Of a stretch of 64,000 nucleotides of DNA, positions 42,501 through 57,900 are shown piece by piece (position 1 is the first letter of the stretch; the number at the start of each line of letters is the position of its first letter). Origin of the DNA: Rhabdophis nuchalis. Taxonomy: Eukaryota > Chordata > Lepidosauria > Squamata > Natricidae. Both the position numbers and the translations under genes were made by a program. A model generated the notes under the pieces. It was not told the DNA's origin, did not search any database, and saw only the letters and a program-made list of their open reading frames with translations. The stretch is from positions 71,071,619-71,135,618 of the forward strand of contig CM077648.1 in assembly GCA_039707465.1 (NCBI GenBank). The letters run 5' to 3'.

Positions 42501-43932
42501 CAGAGCTCACCTTCGAACGAGAAACACATACTGGATGTTTCCTGAGCTGCAAAAGCAGAAAAGCAAGTCCATTGGATGTTTCCTGAGCTGAGTTTCCCTG
42601 AGAAGTTATATCAAAGCGTATCTCAGAATTGGTCAAAGTACTCAGTTTTGCAAGAAACTACAACTTTTGATCCATAGCTCACCTTCGAACAAGAAACACA
42701 TATTGGATGTTTCCTTAGCTGCAAAAGCGGAAAAACCAGTCCGTTGGTTGGTCTGAGCTTTCCCTGAGAGGTTACATCAAATCGTATCTCAGAATTGGTC
42801 AACGAACTCAGCTTTGCAAGAAACTGCAACTTTTGATCCAGAGCTCACCTTCGAACGAGAAACACATACTGGATGTTTCCTGAGCTGCAAAAGCAGAAAA
42901 GCAAGTTCATTGGATGTTTCCTGACCTGCAAAAGCTGAAAAACCAGTCCGTTGATTGATCTGAGCTTTCCCTGAGAAGTTACATCAAAGCGTATCTCAGA
43001 ATTGGTCAAAGAACTCAGTTTTTGCAAGAAACTGCAACTTTTGATCCAGAGCTCACCTTCGAACGAGAAACACATATTGGATGTTTCCTGAGCTGCAAAA
43101 GCGGAAAAACCAGTCCGTTGGAAGTTTCCTGAGCTGCAAAAGCTGAAAAACCAGTCCGTTGGTTGATCTGAGCTTTCCCTGAGAAGTTATATCAAACGTA
43201 TCTCAGAATTGGTCAAAGAACTCAGTTTTGCAAGAAACTGCAACTTTTGATCCAGAGCTCACCTTCGAACGAGAAACACATACTGGATGTTTCCTGAGCT
43301 GCAAACGCAGAAAAGCAAGTTCATTGGATGTTTCCTGACCTGCAAAAGCTGAAAAACCAGTCCGTTGATTGATCTGAGCTTTCCCTGAGAAGTTATATCA
43401 AAGCGTATCTCAGAATTGGTCAAAGTACTCAGTTTTGCAAGAAACTACAACTTTTGATCCATAGCTCACCTTCGAACAAGAACCACATATTGGATGTTTC
43501 CTTAGCTGCAAAAGCGGAAAAACCAGTCCGTTGGTTGATCTGAGCTTTCCCTGAGAAGTTACATCAAAGCGTATCTCATAATTGGCAAAAGAACTCAGTT
43601 TTTGCAAGAAACTGCAACTTTTGATCCAGAGCTCACCTTCGAACGCGAAACACTTATTGGCTGTTTCCTGAGCTGCAAAAGCGGAAAAAGCAGTCCATTG
43701 GTTGATCTCTGTTTTCCCTGGGGGAATTACATCACTGCATATTGCAAAAGAACTCAATTAAGCTAGAAACTGCAACATTTGATCCATAGGTAACATTCGA
43801 ACGAGAAACACATATAGGCTGTTTCCTGAGCTCCAAAAGTTGAAAAACCAATCTATTGGTTGATCGGAGGTTTCCCTTAGAAGTTACATCAAGGCGTATT
43901 TCAGAATTGGCAAAAGAACTCAGTTTAGCCAG
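39591..43932. repeat. Diverged, irregular left edge of the satellite
   Basis: Monomer order is irregular and copies differ from each other more than in the core. The 41-base block occurs one to three times in a row (three at about 39805-39930). Only one spacing of the core-type start (41326 to 43933) is seen and it is not a multiple of the HOR length. Confidence 0.8.
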
Positions 43933-46569
43933 AAACTGCAACTTTTGATGCAGAACTCACATTCCAACAACAAACACAGATGGGTTGTTTCCTGAGCTGG
44001 AAAAGCGGAAAAACCAGTCCGTTGATTGATCTGAGCTTTCCCTGTGAAGTTACATCAAAGCGTATCTCAGAATTGGTCAAAGAACTCAGTTTTGCAAGAA
44101 ACTGCAACTTTTGATCCAATATGTGTGAGAAAAATATATTGGATGTTTCCTTAGCTGCAAAAGCGGAAAAACCAGTCCGTTGGTTGGTCTGAGCTTTCCC
44201 TGAGAGGTTACATCAAAGCGTATCTCAGAATTGGTCAAGGAACTCAGCTTTGCAAGAAACTGCAACTTTTGATCCAGAGCTCACCTTCGAACGAGAAACA
44301 CATATTGGATGTTTCCTGAGCTGCAAAAGCGGAAAAACCTGTCCGTTGGAAGTTTCCTGAGCTGCAAAAGCTGAAAAACCAGTCCGTTGGTTGATCTGAG
44401 CTTTCCCTGAGAAGTTATATCAAACGTATCTCAGAATTGGTCAAAGAACTCAGTTTTGCAAGAAACTGCAACTTTTGATCCAGAGCTCACCTTCGAACGA
44501 GAAACACATACTGGATGTTTCCTGAGCTGCAAACGCAGAAAAGCAAGTTCATTGGATGTTTCCTGACCTGCAAAAGCTGAAAAACCAGTCCGTTGATTGA
44601 TCTGAGCTTTCCCTGAGAAGTTATATCAAAGCGTATCTCAGAATTGGTCAAAGTACTCAGTTTTGCAAGAAACTACAACTTTTGATCCATAGCTCACCTT
44701 CGAACAAGAACCACATATTGGATGTTTCCTTAGCTGCAAAAGCGGAAAAACCAGTCCGTTGGTTGATCTGAGCTTTCCCTGAGAAGTTACATCAAAGCGT
44801 ATCTCATAATTGGCAAAAGAACTCAGTTTTTGCAAGAAACTGCAACTTTTGATCCAGAGCTCACCTTCGAACGCGAAACACTTATTGGCTGTTTCCTGAG
44901 CTGCAAAAGCGGAAAAAGCAGTCCATTGGTTGATCTCTGTTTTCCCTGGGGGAATTACATCACTGCATATTGCAAAAGAACTCAATTAAGCTAGAAACTG
45001 CAACATTTGATCCATAGGTAACATTCGAACGAGAAACACATATAGGCTGTTTCCTGAGCTCCAAAAGTTGAAAAACCAATCTATTGGTTGATCGGAGGTT
45101 TCCCTTAGAAGTTACATCAAGGCGTATTTCAGAATTGGCAAAAGAACTCAGTTTAGCCAGAAACTGCAACTTTTGATGCAGAACTCACATTCCAACAACA
45201 AACACAGATGGGTTGTTTCCTGAGCTGGAAAAGCGGAAAAACCAGTCCGTTGATTGATCTGAGCTTTCCCTGTGAAGTTACATCAAAGCGTATCTCAGAA
45301 TTGGTCAAAGAACTCAGTTTTGCAAGAAACTGCAACTTTTGATCCAATATGTGTGAGAAAAATATATTGGATGTTTCCTTAGCTGCAAAAGCGGAAAAAC
45401 CAGTCCGTTGGTTGGTCTGAGCTTTCCCTGAGAGGTTACATCAAAGCGTATCTCAGAATTGGTCAAGGAACTCAGCTTTGCAAGAAACTGCAACTTTTGA
45501 TCCAGAGCTCACCTTCGAACGAGAAACACATATTGGATGTTTCCTGAGCTGCAAAAGCGGAAAAACCTGTCCGTTGGAAGTTTCCTGAGCTGCAAAAGCT
45601 GAAAAACCAGTCCGTTGGTTGATCTGAGCTTTCCCTGAGAAGTTATATCAAACGTATCTCAGAATTGGTCAAAGAACTCAGTTTTGCAAGAAACTGCAAC
45701 TTTTGATCCAGAGCTCACCTTCGAACGAGAAACACATACTGGATGTTTCCTGAGCTGCAAACGCAGAAAAGCAAGTTCATTGGATGTTTCCTGACCTGCA
45801 AAAGCTGAAAAACCAGTCCGTTGATTGATCTGAGCTTTCCCTGAGAAGTTATATCAAAGCGTATCTCAGAATTGGTCAAAGTACTCAGTTTTGCAAGAAA
45901 CTACAACTTTTGATCCATAGCTCACCTTCGAACAAGAACCACATATTGGATGTTTCCTTAGCTGCAAAAGCGGAAAAACCAGTCCGTTGGTTGATCTGAG
46001 CTTTCCCTGAGAAGTTACATCAAAGCGTATCTCATAATTGGCAAAAGAACTCAGTTTTTGTAAGAAACTGCAACTTTTGATCCAGAGCTCACCTTCGAAC
46101 GCAAAACACTTATTGGCTGTTTCCTGAGCTGCAAAAGCGGAAAAAGCAGTCCATTGGTTGATCTCTGTTTTCCCTGGGGGAATTACATCACTGCATATTG
46201 CAAAAGAACTCAATTAAGCTAGAAACTGCAACATTTGATCCATAGGTAACATTCGAACGAGAAACACATATAGGCTGTTTCCTGAGCTCCAAAAGTTGAA
46301 AAACCAATCTATTGGTTGATCGGAGGTTTCCCTTAGAAGTTACATCAAGGCATATTTCAAAATTGGCAAAAGAACTCAGTTTAGCCAGAAACTGCAACTT
46401 TTGATGCAGAACTCACATTCCAACAACAAACACAGATGGGTTGTTTCCTGAGCTGGAAAAGCGGAAAAACCAGTCCGTTGGTTGATCTGAGCTTTCCCTG
46501 TAAAGTTACATCAAAGCGTATCTCAGAATTGGTCAAAGAACTCAGTTTTGCAAGAAACTGCAACTTTTG

Positions 46570-46600
46570 ATCCAATATGTGTGAGAAACACATATTGGAT
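46570..46600. repeat. Hairpin at the monomer 1/2 junction (type P unit, example)
   Basis: ATCCAATATGTGT, a five-base GAGAA loop, and ACACATATTGGAT form perfect 13-bp arms. The same hairpin recurs in the units starting at 48845, 51095, 51949, 54199, 55427, 57677 and 60133. The other eight units carry a version whose right arm reads AAATATATTGGAT, with only nine continuous pairs. Confidence 0.9.
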
Positions 46601-49600
46601 GTTTCCTTAGCTGCAAAAGCGGAAAAACCAGTCCGTTGGTTGGTCTGAGCTTTCCCTGAGAGGTTACATCAAAGCGTATCTCAGAATTGGTCAACGAACT
46701 CAGTTTTGCAAGAAACTGCAACTTTTGATCCAGAGCTCACCTTCGAACGAGAAACACATACTGGATGTTTCCTGAGCTGCAAATGCAGAAAAGCAAGTTC
46801 ATTGGATGTTTCCTGACCTGCAAAAGCTGAAAAACCAGTCCGTTGATTGATCTGAGCTTTCCCTGAGAAGTTATATCAAAGCGTATCTCAGAATTGGTCA
46901 AAGTACTCAGTTTTGCAAGAAACTACAACTTTTGATCCATAGCTCACCTTCGAACAAGAAACACATATTGGATGTTTCCTTAGCTGCAAAAGCGGAAAAA
47001 CCAGTCCGTTGGTTGATCTGAGCTTTCCCTGAGAAGTTACACCAAAGCGTATCTCATAATTGGCAAAAGAACTCAGTTTTTGCAAGAAACTGCAACTTTT
47101 GATCCAGAGCTCACCTTCGAACGCGAAACACTTATTGGCTGTTTCCTGAGCTGCAAAAGCGGATAAAGCAGTCCATTGGTTGATCTCTGTTTTCCCTGGG
47201 GGAATTACATCACTGCATATTGCAAAAGAACTCAATTAAGCTAGAAACTGCAACATTTGATCCATAGGTAACATTCGAACGAGAAACACATATAGGCTGT
47301 TTCCTGAGCTCCAAAAGTTGAAAAACCAATCTATTGGTTGATCGGAGGTTTCCCTTAGAAGTTACATCAAGGCGTATTTCAGAATTGGCAAAAGAACTCA
47401 GTTTAGCCAGAAACTGCAACTTTTGATGCAGAACTCACATTCCAACAACAAACACAGATGGGTTGTTTCCTGAGCTGGAAAAGCGGAAAAACCAGTCCGT
47501 TGATTGATCTGAGCTTTCCCTGTGAAGTTACATCAAAGCGTATCTCAGAATTGGTCAAAGAACTCAGTTTTGCAAGAAACTGCAACTTTTGATCCAATAT
47601 GTGTGAGAAAAATATATTGGATGTTTCCTTAGCTGCAAAAGCGGAAAAACCAGTCCGTTGGTTGGTCTGAGCTTTCCCTGAGAGGTTACATCAAAGCGTA
47701 TCTCAGAATTGGTCAAGGAACTCAGCTTTGCAAGAAACTGCAACTTTTGATCCAGAGCTCACCTTCGAACGAGAAACACATATTGGATGTTTCCTGAGCT
47801 GCAAAAGCGGAAAAACCTGTCCGTTGGAAGTTTCCTGAGCTGCAAAAGCTGAAAAACCAGTCCGTTGGTTGATCTGAGCTTTCCCTGAGAAGTTATATCA
47901 AACGTATCTCAGAATTGGTCAAGGAACTCAGCTTTGCAAGAAACTGCAACTTTTGATCCAGAGCTCACCTTCGAACGAGAAACACATATTGGATGTTTCC
48001 TGAGCTGCAAAAGCGGAAAAACCTGTCCGTTGGAAGTTTCCTGAGCTGCAAAAGCTGAAAAACCAGTCCGTTGGTTGATCTGAGCTTTCCCTGAGAAGTT
48101 ATATCAAACGTATCTCAGAATTGGTCAAAGAACTCAGTTTTGCAAGAAACTGCAACTTTTGATCCAGAGCTCACCTTCGAACGAGAAACACATACTGGAT
48201 GTTTCCTGAGCTGCAAACGCAGAAAAGCAAGTTCATTGGATGTTTCCTGACCTGCAAAAGCTGAAAAACCAGTCCGTTGATTGATCTGAGCTTTCCCTGA
48301 GAAGTTATATCAAAGCGTATCTCAGAATTGGTCAAAGTACTCAGTTTTGCAAGAAACTACAACTTTTGATCCATAGCTCACCTTCGAACAAGAACCACAT
48401 ATTGGATGTTTCCTTAGCTGCAAAAGCGGAAAAACCAGTCCGTTGGTTGATTTGAGCTTTCCCTGAGAAGTTACATCAAAGCGTATCTCATAATTGGCAA
48501 AAGAACTCAGTTTTTGTAAGAAACTGCAACTTTTGATCCAGAGCTCACCTTCGAACGCAAAACACTTATTGGCTGTTTCCTGAGCTGCAAAAGCGGAAAA
48601 AGCAGTCCATTGGTTGATCTCTGTTTTCCCTGGGGGAATTACATCACTGCATATTGCAAAAGAACTCAATTAAGCTAGAAACTGCAACATTTGATCCATA
48701 GGTAACATTCGAACGAGAAACACATATAGGCTGTTTCCTGAGCTCCAAAAGTTGAAAAACCAATCTATTGGTTGATCGGAGGTTTCCCTTAGAAGTTACA
48801 TCAAGGCATATTTCAAAATTGGCAAAAGAACTCAGTTTAGCCAGAAACTGCAACTTTTGATGCAGAACTCACATTCCAACAACAAACACAGATGGGTTGT
48901 TTCCTGAGCTGGAAAAGCGGAAAAACCAGTCCGTTGGTTGATCTGAGCTTTCCCTGTAAAGTTACATCAAAGCGTATCTCAGAATTGGTCAAAGAACTCA
49001 GTTTTGCAAGAAACTGCAACTTTTGATCCAATATGTGTGAGAAACACATATTGGATGTTTCCTTAGCTGCAAAAGCGGAAAAACCAGTCCGTTGGTTGGT
49101 CTGAGCTTTCCCTGAGAGGTTACATCAAAGCGTATCTCAGAATTGGTCAACGAACTCAGTTTTGCAAGAAACTGCAACTTTTGATCCAGAGCTCACCTTC
49201 GAACGAGAAACACATACTGGATGTTTCCTGAGCTGCAAATGCAGAAAAGCAAGTTCATTGGATGTTTCCTGACCTGCAAAAGCTGAAAAACCAGTCCGTT
49301 GATTGATCTGAGCTTTCCCTGAGAAGTTATATCAAAGCGTATCTCAGAATTGGTCAAAGTACTCAGTTTTGCAAGAAACTACAACTTTTGATCCATAGCT
49401 CACCTTCGAACAAGAAACACATATTGGATGTTTCCTTAGCTGCAAAAGCGGAAAAACCAGTCCGTTGGTTGATCTGAGCTTTCCCTGAGAAGTTACACCA
49501 AAGCGTATCTCATAATTGGCAAAAGAACTCAGTTTTTGCAAGAAACTGCAACTTTTGATCCAGAGCTCACCTTCGAACGCGAAACACTTATTGGCTGTTT

Positions 49601-51094
49601 CCTGAGCTGCAAAAGCGGAAAAAGCAGTCCATTGGTTGATCTCTGTTTTCCCTGGGGGAATTACATCACTGCATATTGCAAAAGAACTCAATTAAGCTAG
49701 AAACTGCAACATTTGATCCATAGGTAACATTCGAACGAGAAACACATATAGGCTGTTTCCTGAGCTCCAAAAGTTGAAAAACCAATCTATTGGTTGATCG
49801 GAGGTTTCCCTTAGAAGTTACATCAAGGCGTATTTCAGAATTGGCAAAAGAACTCAGTTTAGCCAGAAACTGCAACTTTTGATGCAGAACTCACATTCCA
49901 ACAACAAACACAGATGGGTTGTTTCCTGAGCTGGAAAAGCGGAAAAACCAGTCCGTTGATTGATCTGAGCTTTCCCTGTGAAGTTACATCAAAGCGTATC
50001 TCAGAATTGGTCAAAGAACTCAGTTTTGCAAGAAACTGCAACTTTTGATCCAATATGTGTGAGAAAAATATATTGGATGTTTCCTTAGCTGCAAAAGCGG
50101 AAAAACCAGTCCGTTGGTTGGTCTGAGCTTTCCCTGAGAGGTTACATCAAAGCGTATCTCAGAATTGGTCAAGGAACTCAGCTTTGCAAGAAACTGCAAC
50201 TTTTGATCCAGAGCTCACCTTCGAACGAGAAACACATATTGGATGTTTCCTGAGCTGCAAAAGCGGAAAAACCTGTCCGTTGGAAGTTTCCTGAGCTGCA
50301 AAAGCTGAAAAACCAGTCCGTTGGTTGATCTGAGCTTTCCCTGAGAAGTTATATCAAACGTATCTCAGAATTGGTCAAAGAACTCAGTTTTGCAAGAAAC
50401 TGCAACTTTTGATCCAGAGCTCACCTTCGAACGAGAAACACATACTGGATGTTTCCTGAGCTGCAAACGCAGAAAAGCAAGTTCATTGGATGTTTCCTGA
50501 CCTGCAAAAGCTGAAAAACCAGTCCGTTGATTGATCTGAGCTTTCCCTGAGAAGTTATATCAAAGCGTATCTCAGAATTGGTCAAAGTACTCAGTTTTGC
50601 AAGAAACTACAACTTTTGATCCATAGCTCACCTTCGAACAAGAACCACATATTGGATGTTTCCTTAGCTGCAAAAGCGGAAAAACCAGTCCGTTGGTTGA
50701 TCTGAGCTTTCCCTGAGAAGTTACATCAAAGCGTATCTCATAATTGGCAAAAGAACTCAGTTTTTGCAAGAAACTGCAACTTTTGATCCAGAGCTCACCT
50801 TCGAACGCGAAACACTTATTGGCTGTTTCCTGAGCTGCAAAAGCGGAAAAAGCAGTCCATTGGTTGATCTCTGTTTTCCCTGGGGGAATTACATCACTGC
50901 ATATTGCAAAAGAACTCAATTAAGCTAGAAACTGCAACATTTGATCCATAGGTAACATTCGAACGAGAAACACATATAGGCTGTTTCCTGAGCTCCAAAA
51001 GTTGAAAAACCAATCTATTGGTTGATCGGAGGTTTCCCTTAGAAGTTACATCAAGGCATATTTCAAAATTGGCAAAAGAACTCAGTTTAGCCAG

Positions 51095-51948
51095 AAACTG
51101 CAACTTTTGATGCAGAACTCACATTCCAACAACAAACACAGATGGGTTGTTTCCTGAGCTGGAAAAGCGGAAAAACCAGTCCGTTGATTGATCTGAGCTT
51201 TCCCTGCAAAGTTACATCAAAGCGTATCTCAGAATTGGTCAAAGAACTCAGTTTTGCAAGAAACTGCAACTTTTGATCCAATATGTGTGAGAAACACATA
51301 TTGGATGTTTCCTTAGCTGCAAAAGCGGAAAAACCAGTCCGTTGGTTGGTCTGAGCTTTCCCTGAGAGGTTACATCAAAGCGTATCTCAGAATTGGTCAA
51401 CGAACTCAGCTTTGCAAGAAACTGCAACTTTTGATCCAGAGCTCACCTTCGAACGAGAAACACATATTGGATGTTTCCTGAGCTGCAAAAGCGGAAAAAC
51501 CAGTCCGTTGGAAGTTTCCTGAGCTGCAAAAGCTGAAAAACCAGTCCGTTGGTTGATCTGAGCTTTCCCTGAGAAGTTATATCAAACGTATCTCAGAATT
51601 GGTCAAAGAACTCAGTTTTGCAAGAAACTGCAACTTTTGATCCAGAGCTCACCTTCGAACGAGAAACACTTATTGGCTGTTTCCTGAGCTGCAAAAGCGG
51701 AAAAAGCAGTCCATTGGTTGATCTCTGTTTTCCCTGGGGGAATTACATCACTGCATATTGCAAAAGAACTCAATTAAGCTAGAAACTGCAACATTTGATC
51801 CATAGGTAACATTCGAACGAGAAACACATATAGGCTGTTTCCTGAGCTCCAAAAGTTGAAAAACCAATCTATTGGTTGATCGGAGGTTTCCCTTAGAAGT
51901 TACATCAAGGCATATTTCAAAATTGGCAAAAGAACTCAGTTTAGCCAG
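51095..51948. repeat. Shortened higher-order unit (854 bp)
   Basis: Monomer 3 joins directly to monomer 6 at about 51660, losing monomers 4 and 5 (207 and 167 bases). The junction lies in the shared CTCACCTTCGAACG block, as expected for unequal exchange between paralogous monomers. Confidence 0.88.
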
Positions 51949-54900
51949 AAACTGCAACTTTTGATGCAGAACTCACATTCCAACAACAAACACAGATGGG
52001 TTGTTTCCTGAGCTGGAAAAGCGGAAAAACCAGTCCGTTGGTTGATCTGAGCTTTCCCTGTAAAGTTACATCAAAGCGTATCTCAGAATTGGTCAAAGAA
52101 CTCAGTTTTGCAAGAAACTGCAACTTTTGATCCAATATGTGTGAGAAACACATATTGGATGTTTCCTTAGCTGCAAAAGCGGAAAAACCAGTCCGTTGGT
52201 TGGTCTGAGCTTTCCCTGAGAGGTTACATCAAAGCGTATCTCAGAATTGGTCAACGAACTCAGTTTTGCAAGAAACTGCAACTTTTGATCCAGAGCTCAC
52301 CTTCGAACGAGAAACACATACTGGATGTTTCCTGAGCTGCAAATGCAGAAAAGCAAGTTCATTGGATGTTTCCTGACCTGCAAAAGCTGAAAAACCAGTC
52401 CGTTGATTGATCTGAGCTTTCCCTGAGAAGTTATATCAAAGCGTATCTCAGAATTGGTCAAAGTACTCAGTTTTGCAAGAAACTACAACTTTTGATCCAT
52501 AGCTCACCTTCGAACAAGAAACACATATTGGATGTTTCCTTAGCTGCAAAAGCGGAAAAACCAGTCCGTTGGTTGATCTGAGCTTTCCCTGAGAAGTTAC
52601 ACCAAAGCGTATCTCATAATTGGCAAAAGAACTCAGTTTTTGCAAGAAACTGCAACTTTTGATCCAGAGCTCACCTTCGAACGCGAAACACTTATTGGCT
52701 GTTTCCTGAGCTGCAAAAGCGGAAAAAGCAGTCCATTGGTTGATCTCTGTTTTCCCTGGGGGAATTACATCACTGCATATTGCAAAAGAACTCAATTAAG
52801 CTAGAAACTGCAACATTTGATCCATAGGTAACATTCGAACGAGAAACACATATAGGCTGTTTCCTGAGCTCCAAAAGTTGAAAAACCAATCTATTGGTTG
52901 ATCGGAGGTTTCCCTTAGAAGTTACATCAAGGCGTATTTCAGAATTGGCAAAAGAACTCAGTTTAGCCAGAAACTGCAACTTTTGATGCAGAACTCACAT
53001 TCCAACAACAAACACAGATGGGTTGTTTCCTGAGCTGGAAAAGCGGAAAAACCAGTCCGTTGATTGATCTGAGCTTTCCCTGTGAAGTTACATCAAAGCG
53101 TATCTCAGAATTGGTCAAAGAACTCAGTTTTGCAAGAAACTGCAACTTTTGATCCAATATGTGTGAGAAAAATATATTGGATGTTTCCTTAGCTGCAAAA
53201 GCGGAAAAACCAGTCCGTTGGTTGGTCTGAGCTTTCCCTGAGAGGTTACATCAAAGCGTATCTCAGAATTGGTCAAGGAACTCAGCTTTGCAAGAAACTG
53301 CAACTTTTGATCCAGAGCTCACCTTCGAACGAGAAACACATATTGGATGTTTCCTGAGCTGCAAAAGCGGAAAAACCTGTCCGTTGGAAGTTTCCTGAGC
53401 TGCAAAAGCTGAAAAACCAGTCCGTTGGTTGATCTGAGCTTTCCCTGAGAAGTTATATCAAACGTATCTCAGAATTGGTCAAAGAACTCAGTTTTGCAAG
53501 AAACTGCAACTTTTGATCCAGAGCTCACCTTCGAACGAGAAACACATACTGGATGTTTCCTGAGCTGCAAACGCAGAAAAGCAAGTTCATTGGATGTTTC
53601 CTGACCTGCAAAAGCTGAAAAACCAGTCCGTTGATTGATCTGAGCTTTCCCTGAGAAGTTATATCAAAGCGTATCTCAGAATTGGTCAAAGTACTCAGTT
53701 TTGCAAGAAACTACAACTTTTGATCCATAGCTCACCTTCGAACAAGAACCACATATTGGATGTTTCCTTAGCTGCAAAAGCGGAAAAACCAGTCCGTTGG
53801 TTGATCTGAGCTTTCCCTGAGAAGTTACATCAAAGCGTATCTCATAATTGGCAAAAGAACTCAGTTTTTGCAAGAAACTGCAACTTTTGATCCAGAGCTC
53901 ACCTTCGAACGCGAAACACTTATTGGCTGTTTCCTGAGCTGCAAAAGCGGAAAAAGCAGTCCATTGGTTGATCTCTGTTTTCCCTGGGGGAATTACATCA
54001 CTGCATATTGCAAAAGAACTCAATTAAGCTAGAAACTGCAACATTTGATCCATAGGTAACATTCGAACGAGAAACACATATAGGCTGTTTCCTGAGCTCC
54101 AAAAGTTGAAAAACCAATCTATTGGTTGATCGGAGGTTTCCCTTAGAAGTTACATCAAGGCATATTTCAAAATTGGCAAAAGAACTCAGTTTAGCCAGAA
54201 ACTGCAACTTTTGATGCAGAACTCACATTCCAACAACAAACACAGATGGGTTGTTTCCTGAGCTGGAAAAGCGGAAAAACCAGTCCGTTGATTGATCTGA
54301 GCTTTCCCTGCAAAGTTACATCAAAGCGTATCTCAGAATTGGTCAAAGAACTCAGTTTTGCAAGAAACTGCAACTTTTGATCCAATATGTGTGAGAAACA
54401 CATATTGGATGTTTCCTTAGCTGCAAAAGCGGAAAAACCAGTCCGTTGGTTGGTCTGAGCTTTCCCTGAGAGGTTACATCAAAGCGTATCTCAGAATTGG
54501 TCAACGAACTCAGCTTTGCAAGAAACTGCAACTTTTGATCCAGAGCTCACCTTCGAACGAGAAACACATATTGGATGTTTCCTGAGCTGCAAAAGCGGAA
54601 AAACCAGTCCGTTGGAAGTTTCCTGAGCTGCAAAAGCTGAAAAACCAGTCCGTTGGTTGATCTGAGCTTTCCCTGAGAAGTTATATCAAACGTATCTCAG
54701 AATTGGTCAAAGAACTCAGTTTTGCAAGAAACTGCAACTTTTGATCCAGAGCTCACCTTCGAACGAGAAACACATACTGGATGTTTCCTGAGCTGCAAAC
54801 GCAGAAAAGCAAGTTCATTGGATGTTTCCTGACCTGCAAAAGCTGAAAAACCAGTCCGTTGATTGATCTGAACTTTCCCTGAGAAGTTATATCAAAGCGT

Positions 54901-57900
54901 ATCTCAGAATTGGTCAAAGTACTCAGTTTTGCAAGAAACTACAACTTTTGATCCATAGCTCACCTTCGAACAAGAACCACATATTGGATGTTTCCTTAGC
55001 TGCAAAAGCGGAAAAACCAGTCCGTTGGTTGATCTGAGCTTTCCCTGAGAAGTTACATCAAAGCGTATCTCATAATTGGCAAAAGAACTCAGTTTTTGTA
55101 AGAAACTGCAACTTTTGATCCAGAGCTCACCTTCGAACGCGAAACACTTATTGGCTGTTTCCTGAGCTGCAAAAGCGGAAAAAGCAGTCCATTGGTTGAT
55201 CTCTGTTTTCCCTGGGGGAATTACATCACTGCATATTGCAAAAGAACTCAATTAAGCTAGAAACTGCAACATTTGATCCATAGGTAACATTCGAACGAGA
55301 AACACATATAGGCTGTTTCCTGAGCTCCAAAAGTTGAAAAACCAATCTATTGGTTGATCGGAGGTTTCCCTTAGAAGTTACATCAAGGCATATTTCAAAA
55401 TTGGCAAAAGAACTCAGTTTAGCCAGAAACTGCAACTTTTGATGCAGAACTCACATTCCAACAACAAACACAGATGGGTTGTTTCCTGAGCTGGAAAAGC
55501 GGAAAAACCAGTCCGTTGGTTGATCTGAGCTTTCCCTGTAAAGTTACATCAAAGCGTATCTCAGAATTGGTCAAAGAACTCAGTTTTGCAAGAAACTGCA
55601 ACTTTTGATCCAATATGTGTGAGAAACACATATTGGATGTTTCCTTAGCTGCAAAAGCGGAAAAACCAGTCCGTTGGTTGGTCTGAGCTTTCCCTGAGAG
55701 GTTACATCAAAGCGTATCTCAGAATTGGTCAACGAACTCAGTTTTGCAAGAAACTGCAACTTTTGATCCAGAGCTCACCTTCGAACGAGAAACACATACT
55801 GGATGTTTCCTGAGCTGCAAATGCAGAAAAGCAAGTTCATTGGATGTTTCCTGACCTGCAAAAGCTGAAAAACCAGTCCGTTGATTGATCTGAGCTTTCC
55901 CTGAGAAGTTATATCAAAGCGTATCTCAGAATTGGTCAAAGTACTCAGTTTTGCAAGAAACTACAACTTTTGATCCATAGCTCACCTTCGAACAAGAACC
56001 ACATATTGGATGTTTCCTTAGCTGCAAAAGCGGAAAAACCAGTCCGTTGGTTGATCTGAGCTTTCCCTGAGAAGTTACACCAAAGCGTATCTCATAATTG
56101 GCAAAAGAACTCAGTTTTTGCAAGAAACTGCAACTTTTGATCCAGAGCTCACCTTCGAACGCGAAACACTTATTGGCTGTTTCCTGAGCTGCAAAAGCGG
56201 AAAAAGCAGTCCATTGGTTGATCTCTGTTTTCCCTGGGGGAATTACATCACTGCATATTGCAAAAGAACTCAATTAAGCTAGAAACTGCAACATTTGATC
56301 CATAGGTAACATTCGAACGAGAAACACATATGGGCTGTTTCCTGAGCTCCAAAAGTTGAAAAACCAATCTATTGGTTGATCGGAGGTTTCCCTTAGAAGT
56401 TACATCAAGGCGTATTTCAGAATTGGCAAAAGAACTCAGTTTAGCCAGAAACTGCAACTTTTGATGCAGAACTCACATTCCAACAACAAACACAGATGGG
56501 TTGTTTCCTGAGCTGGAAAAGCGGAAAAACCAGTCCGTTGATTGATCTGAGCTTTCCCTGTGAAGTTACATCAAAGCGTATCTCAGAATTGGTCAAAGAA
56601 CTCAGTTTTGCAAGAAACTGCAACTTTTGATCCAATATGTGTGAGAAAAATATATTGGATGTTTCCTTAGCTGCAAAAGCGGAAAAACCAGTCCGTTGGT
56701 TGGTCTGAGCTTTCCCTGAGAGGTTACATCAAAGCGTATCTCAGAATTGGTCAAGGAACTCAGCTTTGCAAGAAACTGCAACTTTTGATCCAGAGCTCAC
56801 CTTCGAACGAGAAACACATATTGGATGTTTCCTGAGCTGCAAAAGCGGAAAAACCTGTCCGTTGGAAGTTTCCTGAGCTGCAAAAGCTGAAAAACCAGTC
56901 CGTTGGTTGATCTGAGCTTTCCCTGAGAAGTTATATCAAACGTATCTCAGAATTGGTCAAAGAACTCAGTTTTGCAAGAAACTGCAACTTTTGATCCAGA
57001 GCTCACCTTCGAACGAGAAACACATACTGGATGTTTCCTGAGCTGCAAACGCAGAAAAGCAAGTTCATTGGATGTTTCCTGACCTGCAAAAGCTGAAAAA
57101 CCAGTCCGTTGATTGATCTGAGCTTTCCCTGAGAAGTTATATCAAAGCGTATCTCAGAATTGGTCAAAGTACTCAGTTTTGCAAGAAACTACAACTTTTG
57201 ATCCATAGCTCACCTTCGAACAAGAACCACATATTGGATGTTTCCTTAGCTGCAAAAGCGGAAAAACCAGTCCGTTGGTTGATCTGAGCTTTCCCTGAGA
57301 AGTTACATCAAAGCGTATCTCATAATTGGCAAAAGAACTCAGTTTTTGCAAGAAACTGCAACTTTTGATCCAGAGCTCACCTTCGAACGCGAAACACTTA
57401 TTGGCTGTTTCCTGAGCTGCAAAAGCGGAAAAAGCAGTCCATTGGTTGATCTCTGTTTTCCCTGGGGGAATTACATCACTGCATATTGCAAAAGAACTCA
57501 ATTAAGCTAGAAACTGCAACATTTGATCCATAGGTAACATTCGAACGAGAAACACATATAGGCTGTTTCCTGAGCTCCAAAAGTTGAAAAACCAATCTAT
57601 TGGTTGATCGGAGGTTTCCCTTAGAAGTTACATCAAGGCATATTTCAAAATTGGCAAAAGAACTCAGTTTAGCCAGAAACTGCAACTTTTGATGCAGAAC
57701 TCACATTCCAACAACAAACACAGATGGGTTGTTTCCTGAGCTGGAAAAGCGGAAAAACCAGTCCGTTGGTTGATCTGAGCTTTCCCTGTAAAGTTACATC
57801 AAAGCGTATCTCAGAATTGGTCAAAGAACTCAGTTTTGCAAGAAACTGCAACTTTTGATCCAATATGTGTGAGAAACACATATTGGATGTTTCCTTAGCT